A stretch of DNA of 64,000 nucleotides from Albula goreensis (GCA_022829145.1 CM040742.1:6755538-6819537), one strand, 5' to 3'; counted from the first letter of the stretch, positions 26,453-40,767 are shown. Numbers and translations: made by a program. The notes: generated from the sequence alone by a model not told the origin.

Positions 26453-27194
26453 CAATTCAAATACTGGCAAATTGACCAACACCAAAAATGACAACATATG
26501 CAAAAAATGAGATTATGTCAGTCATCATTAGGCTCATCATTCTCAAAAATGTTCAGATAGTCAACATGGCTGTCACAAGCAAGTCTATATTCTGCTGTTT
26601 TCTAAGTAGCTAAAGTAGAAGAGAGACTTGGATTTTTCATCAAACTTTCCTCAAAGGACCCTAAGCTTAGAAGCAATGACTCTAGCACTCTTGACTTAAT
26701 TCATGTCCATTGACTTAGCTTACACACTTAACTGCCACTTGCAGTTATGTTAAGAATTAATATTTTTTCTTTGAGAAGACAAGGTGAAAATACATGAATA
26801 CTAATCTCAGCTGTGTTTTAAGGCAGCAGGTGACCTTACACATACTCAAGTAAGTATAAAAGATCAGAGTTGAAGCAGGGATCGAGCTCAAAAGACGGTC
26901 TCTACAGACAGCGAGCATCAAGGAGGCAAGGCTACTTTCACAACCTAACCTGAAAGTCCAGGGAGTGCATTATTCATGAATTCAGTGCACAGAACCAGCA
27001 AGTGTATTAATTAAACCTACGGTGTACAGATTAGGCGGGTCTTAGTTAGCGTTGACTCAAGCATACGTCACAAATGAGGAATTTCATTTGTCAATATCGC
27101 AACCATTTTAGCAAAACGTTGAATGCCGCTTGGAAAATTAAGTCATCTTCCCAGTACCTCACTTTTTATTGGTCTCCCAAAAAGAGTGAAAAGG

Positions 27195-27910
27195 TAACAT
27201 GAGCAAATGGTTTTGGCACGCACTTGGTAAATCGACCCCTATATTTTCTTTCCTTCTACTTCCCTCCTATTGGCACATGGGTCTCTGCATGTGTCTCGGC
27301 TTACCTGAGGGACATCTCAAACTGGATGGAAAACCACAATCGAAAGCTCAAAGCCAAGACTGAGATCATCCTGACTTCCCTATACGAGCATCACCAAGAA
27401 CACTGCAGTGTTGGGCCAGGTGTACTGTCCAACATTGAGAATCCACCCTTTACTCTCCACTTCTTCAACTTCACTCCTGGTCCATGCAATAGTACTGCTG
27501 TAGTGTCTGTACTACAGAAATTTTGTCCTCCCTGGCTTCCTGGCCTCGGCCGTCATACCTCTGCAGCTCATGCAGAATGCTGAAGCTTGTCTGGTCTACA
27601 GCCTTAGAAGCCACAACGCATGTCACCACCGCCTTCTCACTGTTCTCCACTGGCTTAATGTCATGACCAACAAAAGATCAACAGACCAGACCCTACACAC
27701 CTGCAGGAATTCTCCATTCTCCACCCCACCCAAGAATGGTCACACTTTCTGTTCCCTTCTGCAGTCTGCCCTGGCCCTATTTTGGTCTAATGTACTTTCT
27801 GCAATGCTCAGAACAGCAGGGAGGCTGGCTACCTTCTGCTGCTGACTGAAGGCTCACCTCTTGGCCCCCTGAAGAGCTTTTCTAACTGTTACTGGATTAT
27901 ATACTTCCCA
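27195..27910 (+). pseudogene. L2-type LINE reverse transcriptase relic
   Basis: The plus-strand peptide AYLRDISNWMENHNRKLKAK followed by TEIIL matches L2 'CLADISSWM..HHLKLN..KTELL'. After a gap, MQNAEACLVYSLRSH and LLTVLHWLNV match 'IQNAAARLVFN......LLRSLHWLPV'. A final CTGAAGGCTCACCTCTTG matches the 'LKTHLF' ending. Order and spacing fit an L2 ORF2 3' half with frameshifts. Confidence 0.72.
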
Positions 27911-30900
27911 TGATATGGTGAATTAAGGTAGTGAATGAAAAATCCCTTTGTAGTCAAATCAGTACATTATAACAGTTCATTTAGTCATCACAGAATTCTC
28001 TCATAGTCCTAATGGCAGATCTGGACTTCAGTCAAGGTAGAAAACACTATCACTCATGGATGAAAGTGTTGCACAAGGAAGCTGATCTCCAATTCATAAT
28101 TATGGAAGATGTAAGATACATTCATATGATCAGACAAAAGCTATTATCCCACTAACTGAAGTGGTCAACTGATCAATGGACTAAACCAAAACTAAAAATA
28201 TGCACTTATGCAATTCTATGGACCTATAGCAATCCTTTAGGTCCAACCTTATGTCACACAGAAATGGTCTTTGTGTGCCTGAAGATCAGTTGATCTGAAA
28301 ACCAAGAAAAAGGTGACCAACGTCACTGGCTTTCTTTGCGCGTGTTTTTTTTGTTTAGATTTAACAAAGTTAAGTTCATTTCCTCCATCGATATACTATC
28401 TCTTTATGTAAACAGACTGATTACTCATGAATAAATTGACTACAGTCTCTGGTGGTCAGTGAAAATGAATTCCACAGGATTTGAGAATGCCACTAGTCTA
28501 TGAGATGCCAAAACATAAACCCAAGTTAAGCATAAACCTGCATTTTTGAGAAGTTAATTCAGGGAGGGAATTGTGCACACTGAGTTAGTTTACTGAGACA
28601 GGCAGGTGTTTAGGTAATACCCAGGGACCCTCTCTTCACAGAAAACAAACATAAGGACAGTACGCCATACTGGATTTTATGAAAAATACCCCAATAAAAA
28701 ATGGAACAAGAAATGGGGTTCAGCATTTATGGACAAAGCTCAGGAGAATTGTTTTTTGTTATAAAAACCGCTAACACATTGATTTATGATTACCATTTAA
28801 GTTAGATATGGCTATGTATATGCATATTCACATAATATATAGGGTGTTATGATAAAATATATAGTGTACACTCTTAGAAATAAGGGATTTACATGCATGA
28901 AGCTACCACCATAGTTTAAACATTATGTAGATTGATATACACACAGGGTTTGCCACTGGAGATCAAGTTATCATGCATGGCATAACTTTACATTAAATGC
29001 ATGGGTTTGGCATGAAATTGATAACCAATGAACAGTCAATGCTATAGCTATTGTAGCTAATGGCACTCAGCATAATACAATACACAGCAACTCATTTTGA
29101 CTGTATGTCTTCTACAAACTAAACATTTCAACCAGCTGTAATCCAGCATAGGTATTTACGACACCCGCCAAAAATTCAAACTCCTTAATCAATCATAACA
29201 CACATGAGAATACAGACTGTTTCCAGATACCCAAAGCATGAAGGAATTATGGGTAATATTAACAACTAATACTTTATTGTAGAATCTGTTGATGTTTTTC
29301 TACATAGTTTTCCTCTATGTAAAAACACAGCCTGGCTTAACAAAGTTTATTTCCCTCCCTGCCATTACTGAAGAAAAGCAGTCTTTAAATATCACATGCT
29401 CCACATATTACAGACACAAGTAGGAAACAACACTGAAAAAGCAGTCTGTCATTACATGGGGAAGCAGGTACAACATTAATTAAAGATGCACCTAATAATA
29501 TGTTCTGCCTGGTAACAGTGGCTTGGTATAAATTCAAAGACAAAGTGTAGTGATTTGCCTGCTAACCAATGCTGCTTTCCAATACATCGAAACAGAGGAA
29601 AACACTTATGTGGCACAGTCAGTCACAGGGCTGACAAACAGGCAGACTACAACTTATATCTTCCCATCTTTGGAGAATGCCTGTTGACATGTATAAAAAG
29701 GCAGAAAATTTGTGTTACTATACCGTTGGAGTAGAACAAATGGTAGGAGCAGAATATACATATTTGTTGAATAGATACTGCTGGCCTGTCTTTTGCAAGG
29801 TAAAGAAACAAGTATAATATTTCAAAGTATTGTAGATCATCCACTTCTCAGCCTTTTTAGGCTCTCAGGCACAGAAGGTTACAACATGTGCAGACTTCAA
29901 CTAAATGGTATATTTTACTTCCAATTAGAATGATCTCTAAATATATTGCTGCCCTCTAGAGGAGAATAAAAAATGGGGACAAGCACAATGTGGGGGACTG
30001 TAAGTTCATAAGGATGGTCTGCATGAACAGGTGGAGGTGTATCCCTCAATCAGAGAAAGAAAGCCTTCATGTTAAGGAAATATTAGGACCTGACCCTCTC
30101 AGTTCGAGTGACAATATCTTGATTTGCCCAGTGAGAGAATATAATAGGGGCCTTTAATGTTGGAGAATGCAGCAGACTGTCAGCTTCAGACAGCAGTTAA
30201 TACTATGCTGTATAGCATAAAATCATCTCGTTAGGAGAGAAGGGCTTCAGTAGCAGATAACTTAAATGATCTTTCTATTAATTGGGAATTTGGAATTTTC
30301 TTTTGACGAGGAAATTGTGATGGGGACTTCTCAAATATTGCAAATGCATGTTTTTGGACTGTTTGTTACTCAGCCAATGGGAGGGCGAATTATTTTGGTT
30401 CTGCATGTTATCATATTTCTCATAAATTGCAGCCAATTAAAAAGGTTCAATCACCTCTGAACAATTTTGGCAAATTAAAATTGCCACTTCTAAATCCACA
30501 TTTTTAACATCAGATCAATTGACTTCAGTTAGATGAGAGAATAAAGTATCATAGACTGGGAAACGTTTTAAATGTAAACTGATAAGGAAACGGTGAGCAT
30601 ATTCCAAATTATCGGTGAAAAGTCCAAAATTAGAAAAAAATTACATCGAAAAAGTAGTCTCAGTGGATAAATAAGAATTATGATTTGAGTTTGAAGCAGA
30701 GAAAGAAATTCTTCAGTATTTATGAGTTAGACAGCTCTGACAGGAATAATGTTGAAACACATGTCATAAGGTTAAAAAATAAATAAAGGAAGTTCAAAGG
30801 CTTTTGAAATGTATATTGCTCAACATGCAGAAAGTAGTACTACGTGGGTTTGTCAACATTTCAACAGAAAAAAAGGAAAGTTAACAAAATGGTACATTGC

Positions 30901-33900
30901 AAAGAAAGAATGATTTGTGTTTATATTAATAAAGCTATTATTGATGCGTTTCACAGATATTTTCTTGACAACTTTCCAAGAGAAGTGGTTACAAATATGC
31001 CTGCAAGTACATTAAGAACACTAAGTACTAGAAAATCCTAAACCAAATAAGGTAGCTGATCTCATGGGATTCAACCAAGAGCTGGCTATTCTGGGAATGA
31101 TTTAAGGGTTTGTGGTGTAGTGTTAAAGTCTTATCAGGATATCATTTTAATTTCGGACGATGACAGCGTGTTTAACGGTATAGTTGTTCTACTGATAATG
31201 GCGAGCTGCGGACTCTTCAATTCAACCACAGGACTTTGTGAGCAGAGATTGGAGGCGAATGCAAACACGAGTAACATCTTTATCACATTCTCGAAAACAT
31301 GAGTTCTCATTTTAAACGTCAAACCGAAATGTGATGCTTTGATGGAGGATAAAGTGCAGTCAATTGATATTTTGTAATAAACTTCAAATTGTTACAATGA
31401 ACTACAATTAATTTTGCTTATTAAGGCAGATACGCGTTAACCATCATGCTGCGGGATAGAGCAAATGGAAGTCCACCTCAGATTTGGTTGATAATACAGT
31501 TAATTAATGTATATTTTGCATGAGTTAAAAGCCAAAGTTCCTTTAGCATCCTTCGTAGTATGCCTTTAGCATACTACAGCCGCTTTGTTCTGCCCAATAA
31601 GAAAAAACTACAAACCACAATACGTGTGCGTATGCGACTTCTACATTCTGAGTGTGCGAGCCTGTACTCCCATCATGAAGTTTCGGAATGGTCTAGATAG
31701 TCATTCGCTGTTTAAATGTAGCTTTCCGTTATGAATACTGATTAAAAACACTATTGCCTACATTCAAAGCCCATCGGTGAAGTTATGATGGATAATGTCA
31801 TTATTTTATGTTTCGCCTTGTTCACCGCTTGTCTGTTTGAGGAAGCAACGGAGAGAAAAATCCAAACAGGCTGCGGTTTACCACTGATTTAACATGTGTG
31901 CCCCGTTTTGACCAACAATATAATCATCATTTTATCAAGGGGACAAGTACTGCATTGAAAGTTTCATGGAGGTCGTTGGAAGGGCACGTTACATGCGTAA
32001 CGCATATCCATCCTATACTAAGAGCACAGACCAAAAGTTTGGTAAGCAATGGCCTACTCCAATTTCATTTTCTCTTGATTAGTTTTTAATGACAGCGCGC
32101 GTTTCGCTGCTGCGTTATGTGGGTCCAGACAACCTTTTTCCTCGTTAAAATATCTTTTCAGATGAAAGTAACGCGCTATTGGTAGAAACGGTATAATAAA
32201 GTCCACACCTTGGCACGGATTTTTACCGGTGCCACAACCAGAACGATGATGAAATATTTCTATACCTCTTATTAATATTTTGAAGGTATCTCTTGAAACT
32301 AGAGAAATATCTGATGACTGGGAGAAATGGTAATTAACTATCAATATGGTACGTACTATTGCGTATGCCAAAGCGTAAATATCTCTAACCTCGCTCCATC
32401 CTTTCACACTTTATGCTCTCCAATTCTGGTTAGTTGCCCTGCAACCAAACTTCAGGCCAATGCCTGAACTGTTTCGTTAAACCGAGGAATTATGCACCTT
32501 TTGGGGAGGACAAGAAATGTATGTTCAGTCACAGGACTCCAGCAACGTTGCTATAGCGAATTGCACAAACACTGCTAGTTCGACTCTACGTTGACGTCAA
32601 ATAAACTTTTCAGCTCTGTATTCAGGATGTAGTTCCAGGTTTATTTCAAGTACAGGATGTGACTTAAGAGACAGAAATAGTATGTCAATAGCTAGCTGGT
32701 GACAGACCGTTTATCACAATTCAAACATTAGTGGCTGAGATACCCCACTGTCGTTGTTTTAATAGATGCTGCACTGTTGCTGCTCCCATACGAACAGCAA
32801 TTCGGAATGTTAAGTGTGATGGTTGATATAAAGGACATTCTTCAGGACACCCTACCTTAACCCGTTAATCGGATGAATACCCAAGTTATGGGCTTCTCTG
32901 ACATGTTCATGTGTGGTGGAAACAACATCTTTTCATATTAAATTGCCCATACCCACCAAGTAATGACGGAGTTAAATTGGCGTTAATTAATTAAATTGGC
33001 GTTATTAAAACAGTTTGCTCCGCCATATTGCCTTTTTGTAAAATAATACAGAATGAAGTTTGTAATCAATGAGTTTTTAAAATACGTTTTTATTCATCAT
33101 TCATTCATGTATTTATTTATGTTTCGGTTCATTCAGGAAAACTGAGGAATCGTTGCAGTCCTATCTGAGAATACACCGTGTATTAATTTGTTACGTAGGT
33201 AACTGCCTTGCTGTATAGTTACATAAGTAACCTAAACTCATGTACTACCACACTAAAAACTGACCCCGTGAGGTAATGGAGTGTAGGACCCACTGTCTTT
33301 CAATAAACCAAGGCATTAAACTAAGCTCCCTACTCACCTGAAAGCACAGACACACAGGTGAAGTCTACCGTAGAGCAAATATGTGTAAAATGGAAAACCT
33401 TGGAAATACTTTGATATAAAAACTTGTTTAAACTATTTAGCCAAATGATTTAGAATGGAAAAGATGAACTTTATTTGTAAACCACACCAAAATCACCCAT
33501 TTAATCAAACATTTGTTTGACAGGTACCTATTGAAATCAAACATTTTGTCATAACTTGTCACAATTTGATTCGCATTCAACAAGTACATGTAAAAATGTG
33601 TGGGCAAAACTTTTAATGTGAAACACCATGGGTATGCCTTTGTCACAATTTACTTGCCAGGTAACATTCAGCTGTATGTTAGCATCCAGGAGCAAGAAAA
33701 GTAATGTAAAGTGAAATACAAGAATTTAGTACAGCTGATTTGGTTACGTAACCATTGAAATGGAGAGGAGCTGCAAGTTAAAACAAGAGAGGAGACTGTG
33801 GCTGGCACTCCTGCCCTTGCAATAAAATAAAAAGAAAATAATAAAAGTTAAAGACACCTCAGAAAACGTGATGCAAATATAATTTTTGTTTGCAAGTTAC

Positions 33901-35339
33901 TAGTGTGGAGTTCTGCACATTTGCTTGCGTGGCAGTTTTTGCTTATATTATTAAGTAGGTATGTTACATAGTATAACAAAATGTAGCTAGCTAAGATCTG
34001 GCTCATAGCAGGTTAGCTAATGAATAGCTAAAAATGATTAGTAAATAAAGCTTTCCAAATAGCTAGCTGACCTCCACTCTGTGGAGGGAAATACAAGTGT
34101 GTTTGATTATAGTTAGCTCAGCTAGCTGGATTAATTAACCTGCTGTTTAATGTTGATTTTAAGGCTAATAATTACAAGATGGAACAGAAGTATTTAGTCT
34201 TTGCTGCTCAAAAGATTAGAATGGTGTACTGGCTGTCTTTTTTTCCTCAGGCCTCTTATTTGGAAGAGATGCTGGTGTCACTCAAAACCACTCAACTCCC
34301 ATGCTAGCTAGACTGCTGTGCGGTACCTGCACTGGTTTTGGGAATGGACGTGCAGCACATACTTGTTAGAGACGTGCCGTCTGATGAAGCTACAATAGGT
34401 AACATTGACTCACCATATATGCAGTCTTGAAAACTTTAATTTGACTTTCCTCTTTGTTTTAAGAGAAGCATTTTACCTTGTAAACACTGGACCTCCTCTA
34501 CACAGCTCTGATAATTGGCTCAGTTTATACACTTGACTATTGAGAAAATGGAAAAAAAAATATTTTTTTGAGGGTGGTGTGAACATAGTAGTTAATCAGC
34601 AATAATGCATTCCATATTATGAATTTGCATTACCTTTCAACTATGAAAATAGAGTAGTCTTGGCAGTCTCCACATACATTTATAGCAGCGTTCGCACATA
34701 GAACGCAAAAATAAGCAAATCCAAATGTCACCTGTCATTTTGATTAACAAATACGCATAATGAGTTGTGATGGTTATATTGCATATTCTCTTGCTTACTG
34801 ACTGTTAAATACTCCCTCACAACTGTTTATTCACTTTATTCCACCACCAAAGAAAAAGAACCATAAGGGCCTATCATATTTGCAGCAGTGCCTTCTTCAT
34901 TGAAGATAGTAGCGCTACTGCCAGCTGATAATATGGCTGAAATAAATAATACACATGCTGGTTAAAACTTCTGCTATTGTCTCTGAAATAAGGTGGGCTA
35001 GGAGCTTTTGTAGTTGGGCTCCTACTTTTATTTGTATATGATACAATTTCTAGGATGATTTTCAAGATGTATTGGATGCCCAAATATGAATATGGAGACA
35101 ATATAATGGAATAAAAAAAATTGTACATGGTAAAACTGCACCAAAACCATGAATAAAAAAGATAAACTGAATGGGTAAAGAGGGATTGTATCATGAAACT
35201 AACTACATAGTTATTAATTTAACACAACACATGTCGAGCAACAGACAAGGCCAGTCCAAATGCTGAAACAGAAAACCGCCACTTAACTTCACCATAATTA
35301 TCAGAAGAAAACAGACTAATATGTATATAAGCGGACTGC
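27911..35339. other. Long gene-poor stretch
   Basis: No exon or repeat could be supported. The 117-codon minus frame at 32054-32407 shows no family motif. A cluster of GCTAGC palindromes lies near 33.98-34.13 kb. Confidence 0.5.
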
Positions 35340-35740
35340 AACCTTGAGTGTCACTGTAGCTTCCATGGGAAAATTCATGACGGCTTGAAGGAATGAACTT
35401 CCTCCGAGAAAGCCATGCTGGCTATCACTTCAAGTATCATGATTTTCAAGGATCAATTCTAATTTGTCTTTAATAACAGATTCCAGTATTGTACATTGGA
35501 TGCAAGTTAAACTTGACAGGCCTATAATTTCCTGCATCAGTATGGTCCCTTTTCTTATGTATTGGTAGTATACTGCTAGTCATCTGGAATTTCTCCATTT
35601 TTATTGGTTGGCTAAAATTAAGTGTCAGTGGTTTATAAACAATTGCATCACTCTCTGACTGGTGTTGTAGTGCAGCAGAGGGTAAACCACCTTTTTTACA
35701 TCTTTGCCTTTTTAATTTTAAGGCATTGGGTAACAGCATT
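35340..35740 (-). pseudogene. Non-LTR reverse transcriptase N-terminal relic
   Basis: The minus-strand peptide includes VYKPLTLNFSQPI, then TSSILPIHKKRDHTDAGNYR followed by PVK. This is the classic non-LTR entry block 'PL..IF..S...G..P..WK.A.V.PI.KKGD..D..NYRPIS'. Further on, SQHGFLGGSSFLQAV matches 'QHGFRKGRSCLT'. CR1/Jockey-like; exact clade uncertain. Frames are broken. Confidence 0.72.
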
Positions 35741-37121
35741 TACCCACCTTTTTTTCTTCCACTAGCATGTATTAATGGATATTTTATTAGCAACAGCAAC
35801 ATATCTGTCACTGTTTTGAGACAGACACCTATTTAAGATGAGTCAGAACCACACATGAATGATCCTGAATGTTTATTCTTTGAGCTGAGCCGAGAAGGTT
35901 TCAGCTCACTGGGTTAATCAATTATTGTTTTAAGGTTTATGGGTGCAAGGGGTGTGGTTGTATGTCAGGAATATATTGTAATATGTTATTGGAAATACTG
36001 GGCGAAAGTATTTCGGTGGAATATATGTGTATTAGCTTTAAATTATTGTGTCCCCCTGTAGTAAAAAGGTTGGTTTATTCCTGGGAGAGGAAACTATATT
36101 TAGGCTAGCGAGGTAGCTCACTTGGAGGAACTCTCAGAGGAGCTAAGACAAGACTGAAGGCCCTTGTTTGTGAGGATTAAAGTTACACGGCTTCCCTTGC
36201 AGAAGCATTGTATGTAGTCCATGATACATTGTTGGTAGAAGGTTATTCTGCCTTTGTCTTTTATTTACTGTTTCTATTTTTATTTTCAATGGGTGTATGC
36301 ACCTTATTGTTTATCACTGTGTGCCCTTTCTCCTTTACATTTTCCAATGTAAATAGTACTCCCATCATTTTCAAACCCTCATTCCAGCGATTCCTGGTTC
36401 CTCTTTCAGACAACAACTCCACGCTACCTGATTAACAATATTTTCTGCTGCTTTCATTGTGAAAATTGCTTCATTTTTTATCAACATAACCAAGAGAAAA
36501 GTAGGAGGAGAAAAGGTGGAGAGGTAAACAACTAAGCAAGAATTTTCAAATGGGCTAGCTAGCTACCTACATGACTTGTAATCTAATATCCAACACTAGT
36601 TGCCATTTTGATTCAACCAATGTTCATCCTCAAGTTGACCCTTTAACTACTCTTGGCAACCATCTCCAAAAATCGCTTTTAATTTGACTTCATCACCACA
36701 AACAACACAAAAGGTGCCAGAGAATGTGCCAGAACAATATGAGGGTTGACACAGATCAAACTTCTCCTTCATGCCACAACCTACAATACACCCCCCACCC
36801 CGAATGACAACTTTAATGACAACAATAAGTCTAAAAACGACAAAGAGAGACACGAACATTCATGAATATTCTATTTTGTAGCCCACACAGCATAATCCAT
36901 ATCAGGAGACAGAACAGTAGCATTTCCATATTGCGAAGTACAGTTAAAAAAAAACAATAACTTGTCCAAAATCCCAGCTGAGAGGATCAGCCTAAAAACC
37001 GTTGTTGCAACATATTAAACAAGTTTTATATATATATAAAAAAAAATTGCAGTTACACGATATAGGATTATTATCAGAACAGAGCTGTCAGAAGGGGAAC
37101 AAAAAATATAGAATTTCATGC

Positions 37122-37138
37122 AAAAAAAAAAAAAAAAA
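37122..37138. repeat. Poly-A tract
   Basis: 17 consecutive A. Confidence 0.95.
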
Positions 37139-37439
37139 CACCTGTTCCTGTTCAGGATAATTCATTTAGGCTAAATGACAAAGTGACAGCCTACATCTCC
37201 TGACTCTGGTGAATGTTCGTTGAAATTACATGAAGCTGTGGGAATGAGACGCCTGACCTACTACTGATTACCATTTGCAACTGAGTAAGTCACAACACAT
37301 TATTTATCCATACATAGCCAAACTTTATGGTAGAAGCTGAATTACACCATGTAAAGGTTCGAGTTTTCAGTTATATAAAATGAAAAACAGATACCACCTA
37401 GCCTTACTTGGTATGGTAACTTAAATAGTACTTTTAATT

Positions 37440-37790
37440 GACAGCCTCACTGTACTGTTCAGAATAATATCATACATTCGCTAGCTAATCTCCTGCAATG
37501 ATGTTCCTTGCTAACAAGTTAGCTAGTTTGATAGCCAGCTAACTTCAGATAGCCATCAAAGGGTTTTTACCCAGGTAGCCCGAGATGTCAAAAACATCCT
37601 GACCTTGCAAAAATTAAAAATTAAACTGCTGTGTCCTTACAACTCATGTATTAAATGCTACCTTAACAGTACATAGTATAAATGTTGTTGCCATTAACCA
37701 CTGAAGCTAGTTAGCTATTTAGCTGTGAATAACTGGTACTTACTGGAAATGTGGTTAGCTAGCTAGCTAGCTAGCAGCTCGTGTGTCATT
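37440..37790. repeat. Cluster of AGCTAGCT/GTTAGCTAG motifs
   Basis: Many copies of the self-complementary GCTAGC core, ending in an uninterrupted TTAGCTAGCTAGCTAGCTAG run at about 37755. Similar clusters occur near 33.98-34.13 and 48.58-48.67 kb. Probably transposon debris; no element boundaries seen. Confidence 0.4.
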
Positions 37791-37818
37791 TCTAGAAGGA
37801 AAGCAACAGTTAGAGATT

Positions 37819-37880
37819 ACAGTTACATAGATGAAATTTAGTAACCTGATAGTAACAGTTACATAGATGAAATTTAGTAA
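37819..37880. repeat. Tandem duplication, period 36
   Basis: ACAGTTACATAGATGAAATT plus TAGTAA occurs at 37819 and again at 37855 without change, a recent-looking local duplication. Confidence 0.9.
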
Positions 37881-38261
37881 GGTAGTTTGTAACCTGATAT
37901 CTGGCTAGATCAATGCATGATTTATTTTAAATATTATTGCTACTTAAGCAGGATCTCACAATGAAAGGCACCACTTTTAAGTTCCTGAAAAGGCCAGTAA
38001 ATATAGGACATTAGTTGTGAAGATACCCAGCATCAAAGTCTACCTACTAGACAAGAAGAATGCTACTTATAAAGCTAGTAAAACTGTCTACAATTGTTTA
38101 TCTAAGGGTGCAGAAGGACACTCCTTAGTGGAAGGAGGCCATGACACAAGGTTAGTTTGTTCATTTTATTTTATATTATTTTTCCAGCAGAAATTTAATC
38201 TTAATTGCAAATATTGAAGTAATACAACTGAATAGTGGCAAATAATGGGAAGCACACAAGA

Positions 38262-38445
38262 TTCAAGATTGAATACTTTATTGCCACAGCAACCAGTGCA
38301 AGGAATTTGATTTGGTGAGCTCATCATTAAACACATAACAAGAGAAATACATTCAATACACCTATCAGCAAAGACATAATACCCAAAAACCATTACATAC
38401 AGATACATCCACAAACATAAATAATCACACAAATATTACAGATAT
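38262..38445 (+). repeat. Possible fish retroelement 3'-tail repeat
   Basis: AGATTCAAGATTGAATACTT, then TATTGCCACAGCAACCAGTG and CAAGGAATTTGATTTGG, resemble the fish repeat 'TTCAAGATTCTTTATTGTCA..GCACAG..CAACGAAATT'. Similarity fades after about 100 bases. Confidence 0.4.
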
Positions 38446-39556
38446 ATCAATATTTAGCCGATACCATGCACAGATCAAAAAACACTTAATAGAAAGGGTC
38501 GGCCAAAAATGACTTCTTTAGGAGTTTTCTCAATAACCATGAATGGTAGAAATGTCAAATTTGCAACATCATATCTCCACAGGAAGTTCTTTTGTGGAGA
38601 AAGTTCAATGAAAATGTTCAATGAAAAGCCCTGAATAACTAGTCAAATTCCTCCAAAATTAAAGATCTGTAAATTATAAATAAATTGGTTAAACCCTCAA
38701 TATTGGGTAAATGTATTGGTTGTGACACTGTATTGGTTGTGGAAGGAGGGACTGGTATGTGTGTTTTTCAGTGGGTGACAGAAATGTAATTTTTAGCCCC
38801 ACTGGTTTCAGACCTGTGGTGCCTCCTGTGTGCCCATTAAATGGAAATCTTTTATAAAATCAAATGTAAACATTAAAATTATGGTAGCCCACTGTTAACA
38901 GGGGATCAAGGGGTCCCAAAAGGTCATACATCTAATAACTGAAAAGGAATAAACTGAAGATACCATCTATGGGTTCAAAGGGACATAACACACACAATAT
39001 TAACACTAGGAACATGATATTTTGTATTGTTTTATACATATACAGATGGTAGTAACTGTACACAAAAATTTGGAAAAATTGGAGAGAGTATAGTGGGGAC
39101 ATGGTCTATTGATATGTCATATATGCAGGTGGCTGATAACCACAAAAGATAAATAATGGTAGTCCTATTTTCCTCTCAAAAATGTTACGAATGTAACTTG
39201 TGAAAAATTCACAAAAGGAAAAGACATGTTAGGAATTTAGGCATTTTTACACACTCTTATCTAGCATACAGGTTTCACAAATTACATTCATACATTTTTT
39301 GTTTTTGAGAGCAAAAACATTATGAATGCAATTTGTATATGATAGGCATTTAGTAGACACTCCTATCCAGTGTGTATCTACATACATTTAAGAGAAACTG
39401 AAAGTGATTAACCAAGAATAATGCAAAAAAATACTTCAAAAAAATATTTTAATATGTTGCTGAAGGCAAAGAAAGCTTTTCAGTCCATTTGGATTCATGA
39501 GGTCCAGGCTATTGAGGTTCTAAGTTTTACTTTACATGGAAAAATGTATATACATT
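38446..39556. other. Gene-poor stretch
   Basis: AT-rich DNA between the retroelement-tail repeat and the Tc1 copy. No gene or further repeat seen. Confidence 0.5.
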
Positions 39557-40679
39557 TATATACACAGAGTGGATACTATATTAGGTACACCTGTCAATGT
39601 AATATTACAGAATTGAATTTCTAGACTATGCTATTTACAGCATGTAGACAGATACCAAAAGACTGAGTGATTGTGGGAGATTCTGAGGAAGAATATGCTA
39701 GACAAAAGATTTATGTCTTTGAACACAGCAAGGGAGCAGTTGTGAAATATTCCAGTATGAGTAACACAAACAGCAACCCAGCTGGGCTGACACTGTCATG
39801 GATCTTTTGAGAATGGTCCATCACCAAAGACACACCCACTCAACAGTGGTCCTATGGTCAGAAACAGACTCTTGATAAAATAGCTGACAAGAAATGAGCT
39901 GACAGGCTAAAGTCAGTCAACTAACAGATGAGTAAAACAGTGGACTTGAAGGAAACGCATCAGAATGCACAACTCATTGTACCTTATCACGACAGCTGAC
40001 GACCTAGCCAAGCTACAATCCTGTCAAAATCCTTGCAAAAAAACAAAAACCTGTCATCGCAAGGATCACAAACATTGGACAATGGAAGACTGGTTGACAT
40101 CGCCTGTTTTTATAAACACTGGTTCCTGGGGTTTCACGCTGATGGAGGGACGAGGATATGGCAAAACCCTCGTGAGTCAATGGATCCATCCTGATGAGTG
40201 TCAAAAATGCAGGATGGTGGTGACGGTGCAGTGTTGTGTGGTATGATTTTGTGGCACACATAGGGTCCTCTGACATGAGTGCAGCAACAGTACCATAGAT
40301 ATCCACAGGATATCTAAACACTGAGGACAATCAGGTTACGGGTCCCTCCACAGCAACAGTGAATTCATCTGAATGGGCTTTTTCGGCTGGATAAAGATCC
40401 ATACCACAAAACTATGATTGTCCAAGAAAATAACTTTGATTTCAGTTTACTGCAGTGATTTCCAAAATTACTTAATCTCAATCCAACTGTGCACCTGTGG
40501 GATGACATGGAACTAGCTATATAGAGCAGATATCCAACATAAGCTAATCTACAACAACCATGGGAACGCACTGGAAGAATGGCCAGTATCCCTGTAGGAC
40601 CATGGCTCAAAGAATTCAGCCTGCTCTGAGGGCAAAATCATTATCACATAGATGTACCTAATGAAGTGGCTCCTGAAGG

Positions 40680-40765
<86 letters not shown>

Positions 40766-40767
40766 CA
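39557..40767 (+). mobile_element. Nearly full-length dead Tc1/mariner transposon
   Basis: The left end TATATACACAGAGTGGATAC and TATTAGGTACACCTGTCA, and the right end GTACCTAATGAAGTGGC, match the inverted ends of a very common fish Tc1 group. The interior follows its transposase gene: CATTGGACAATGGAAGACTG, GGATCCATCCTGATGAG, TTTGTGGCACACATAGGGTC and CTCAATCCAACTGTGCACCT correspond to known segments ('NWT.EDW', 'ESMDPSC', 'GPL', 'DLNPIEHLWD'). Many stops and indels. The last bases of the right end have expanded into the TG microsatellite at 40682-40773. Confidence 0.8.

Larger units (their letters stand above)
18721..27194. other. Long gene-poor stretch
   Basis: No supported gene. The longest frame (22075-22572 plus, 165 codons) contains low-complexity Phe-rich and ordinary text with no motif. 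Around 18.84-18.90 kb a 'TTGACGGACGACGGACACG' segment resembles material common in fish repeats. The rest is AT-rich, with (ATT)n and poly-A tracts. Confidence 0.5.
35741..38261. other. Gene-poor stretch
   Basis: AT-rich, with poly-A, a GCTAGC motif cluster and a short tandem duplication listed separately. No gene seen. Confidence 0.5.

Noticed and set aside
32054-32407. 117-codon minus-strand open frame
   Set aside because: No family motif, no convincing splice sites at its ends, ordinary intergenic composition.
39965-40246. 93-codon frame as a possible small gene
   Set aside because: It is a broken piece of the Tc1 transposase region.
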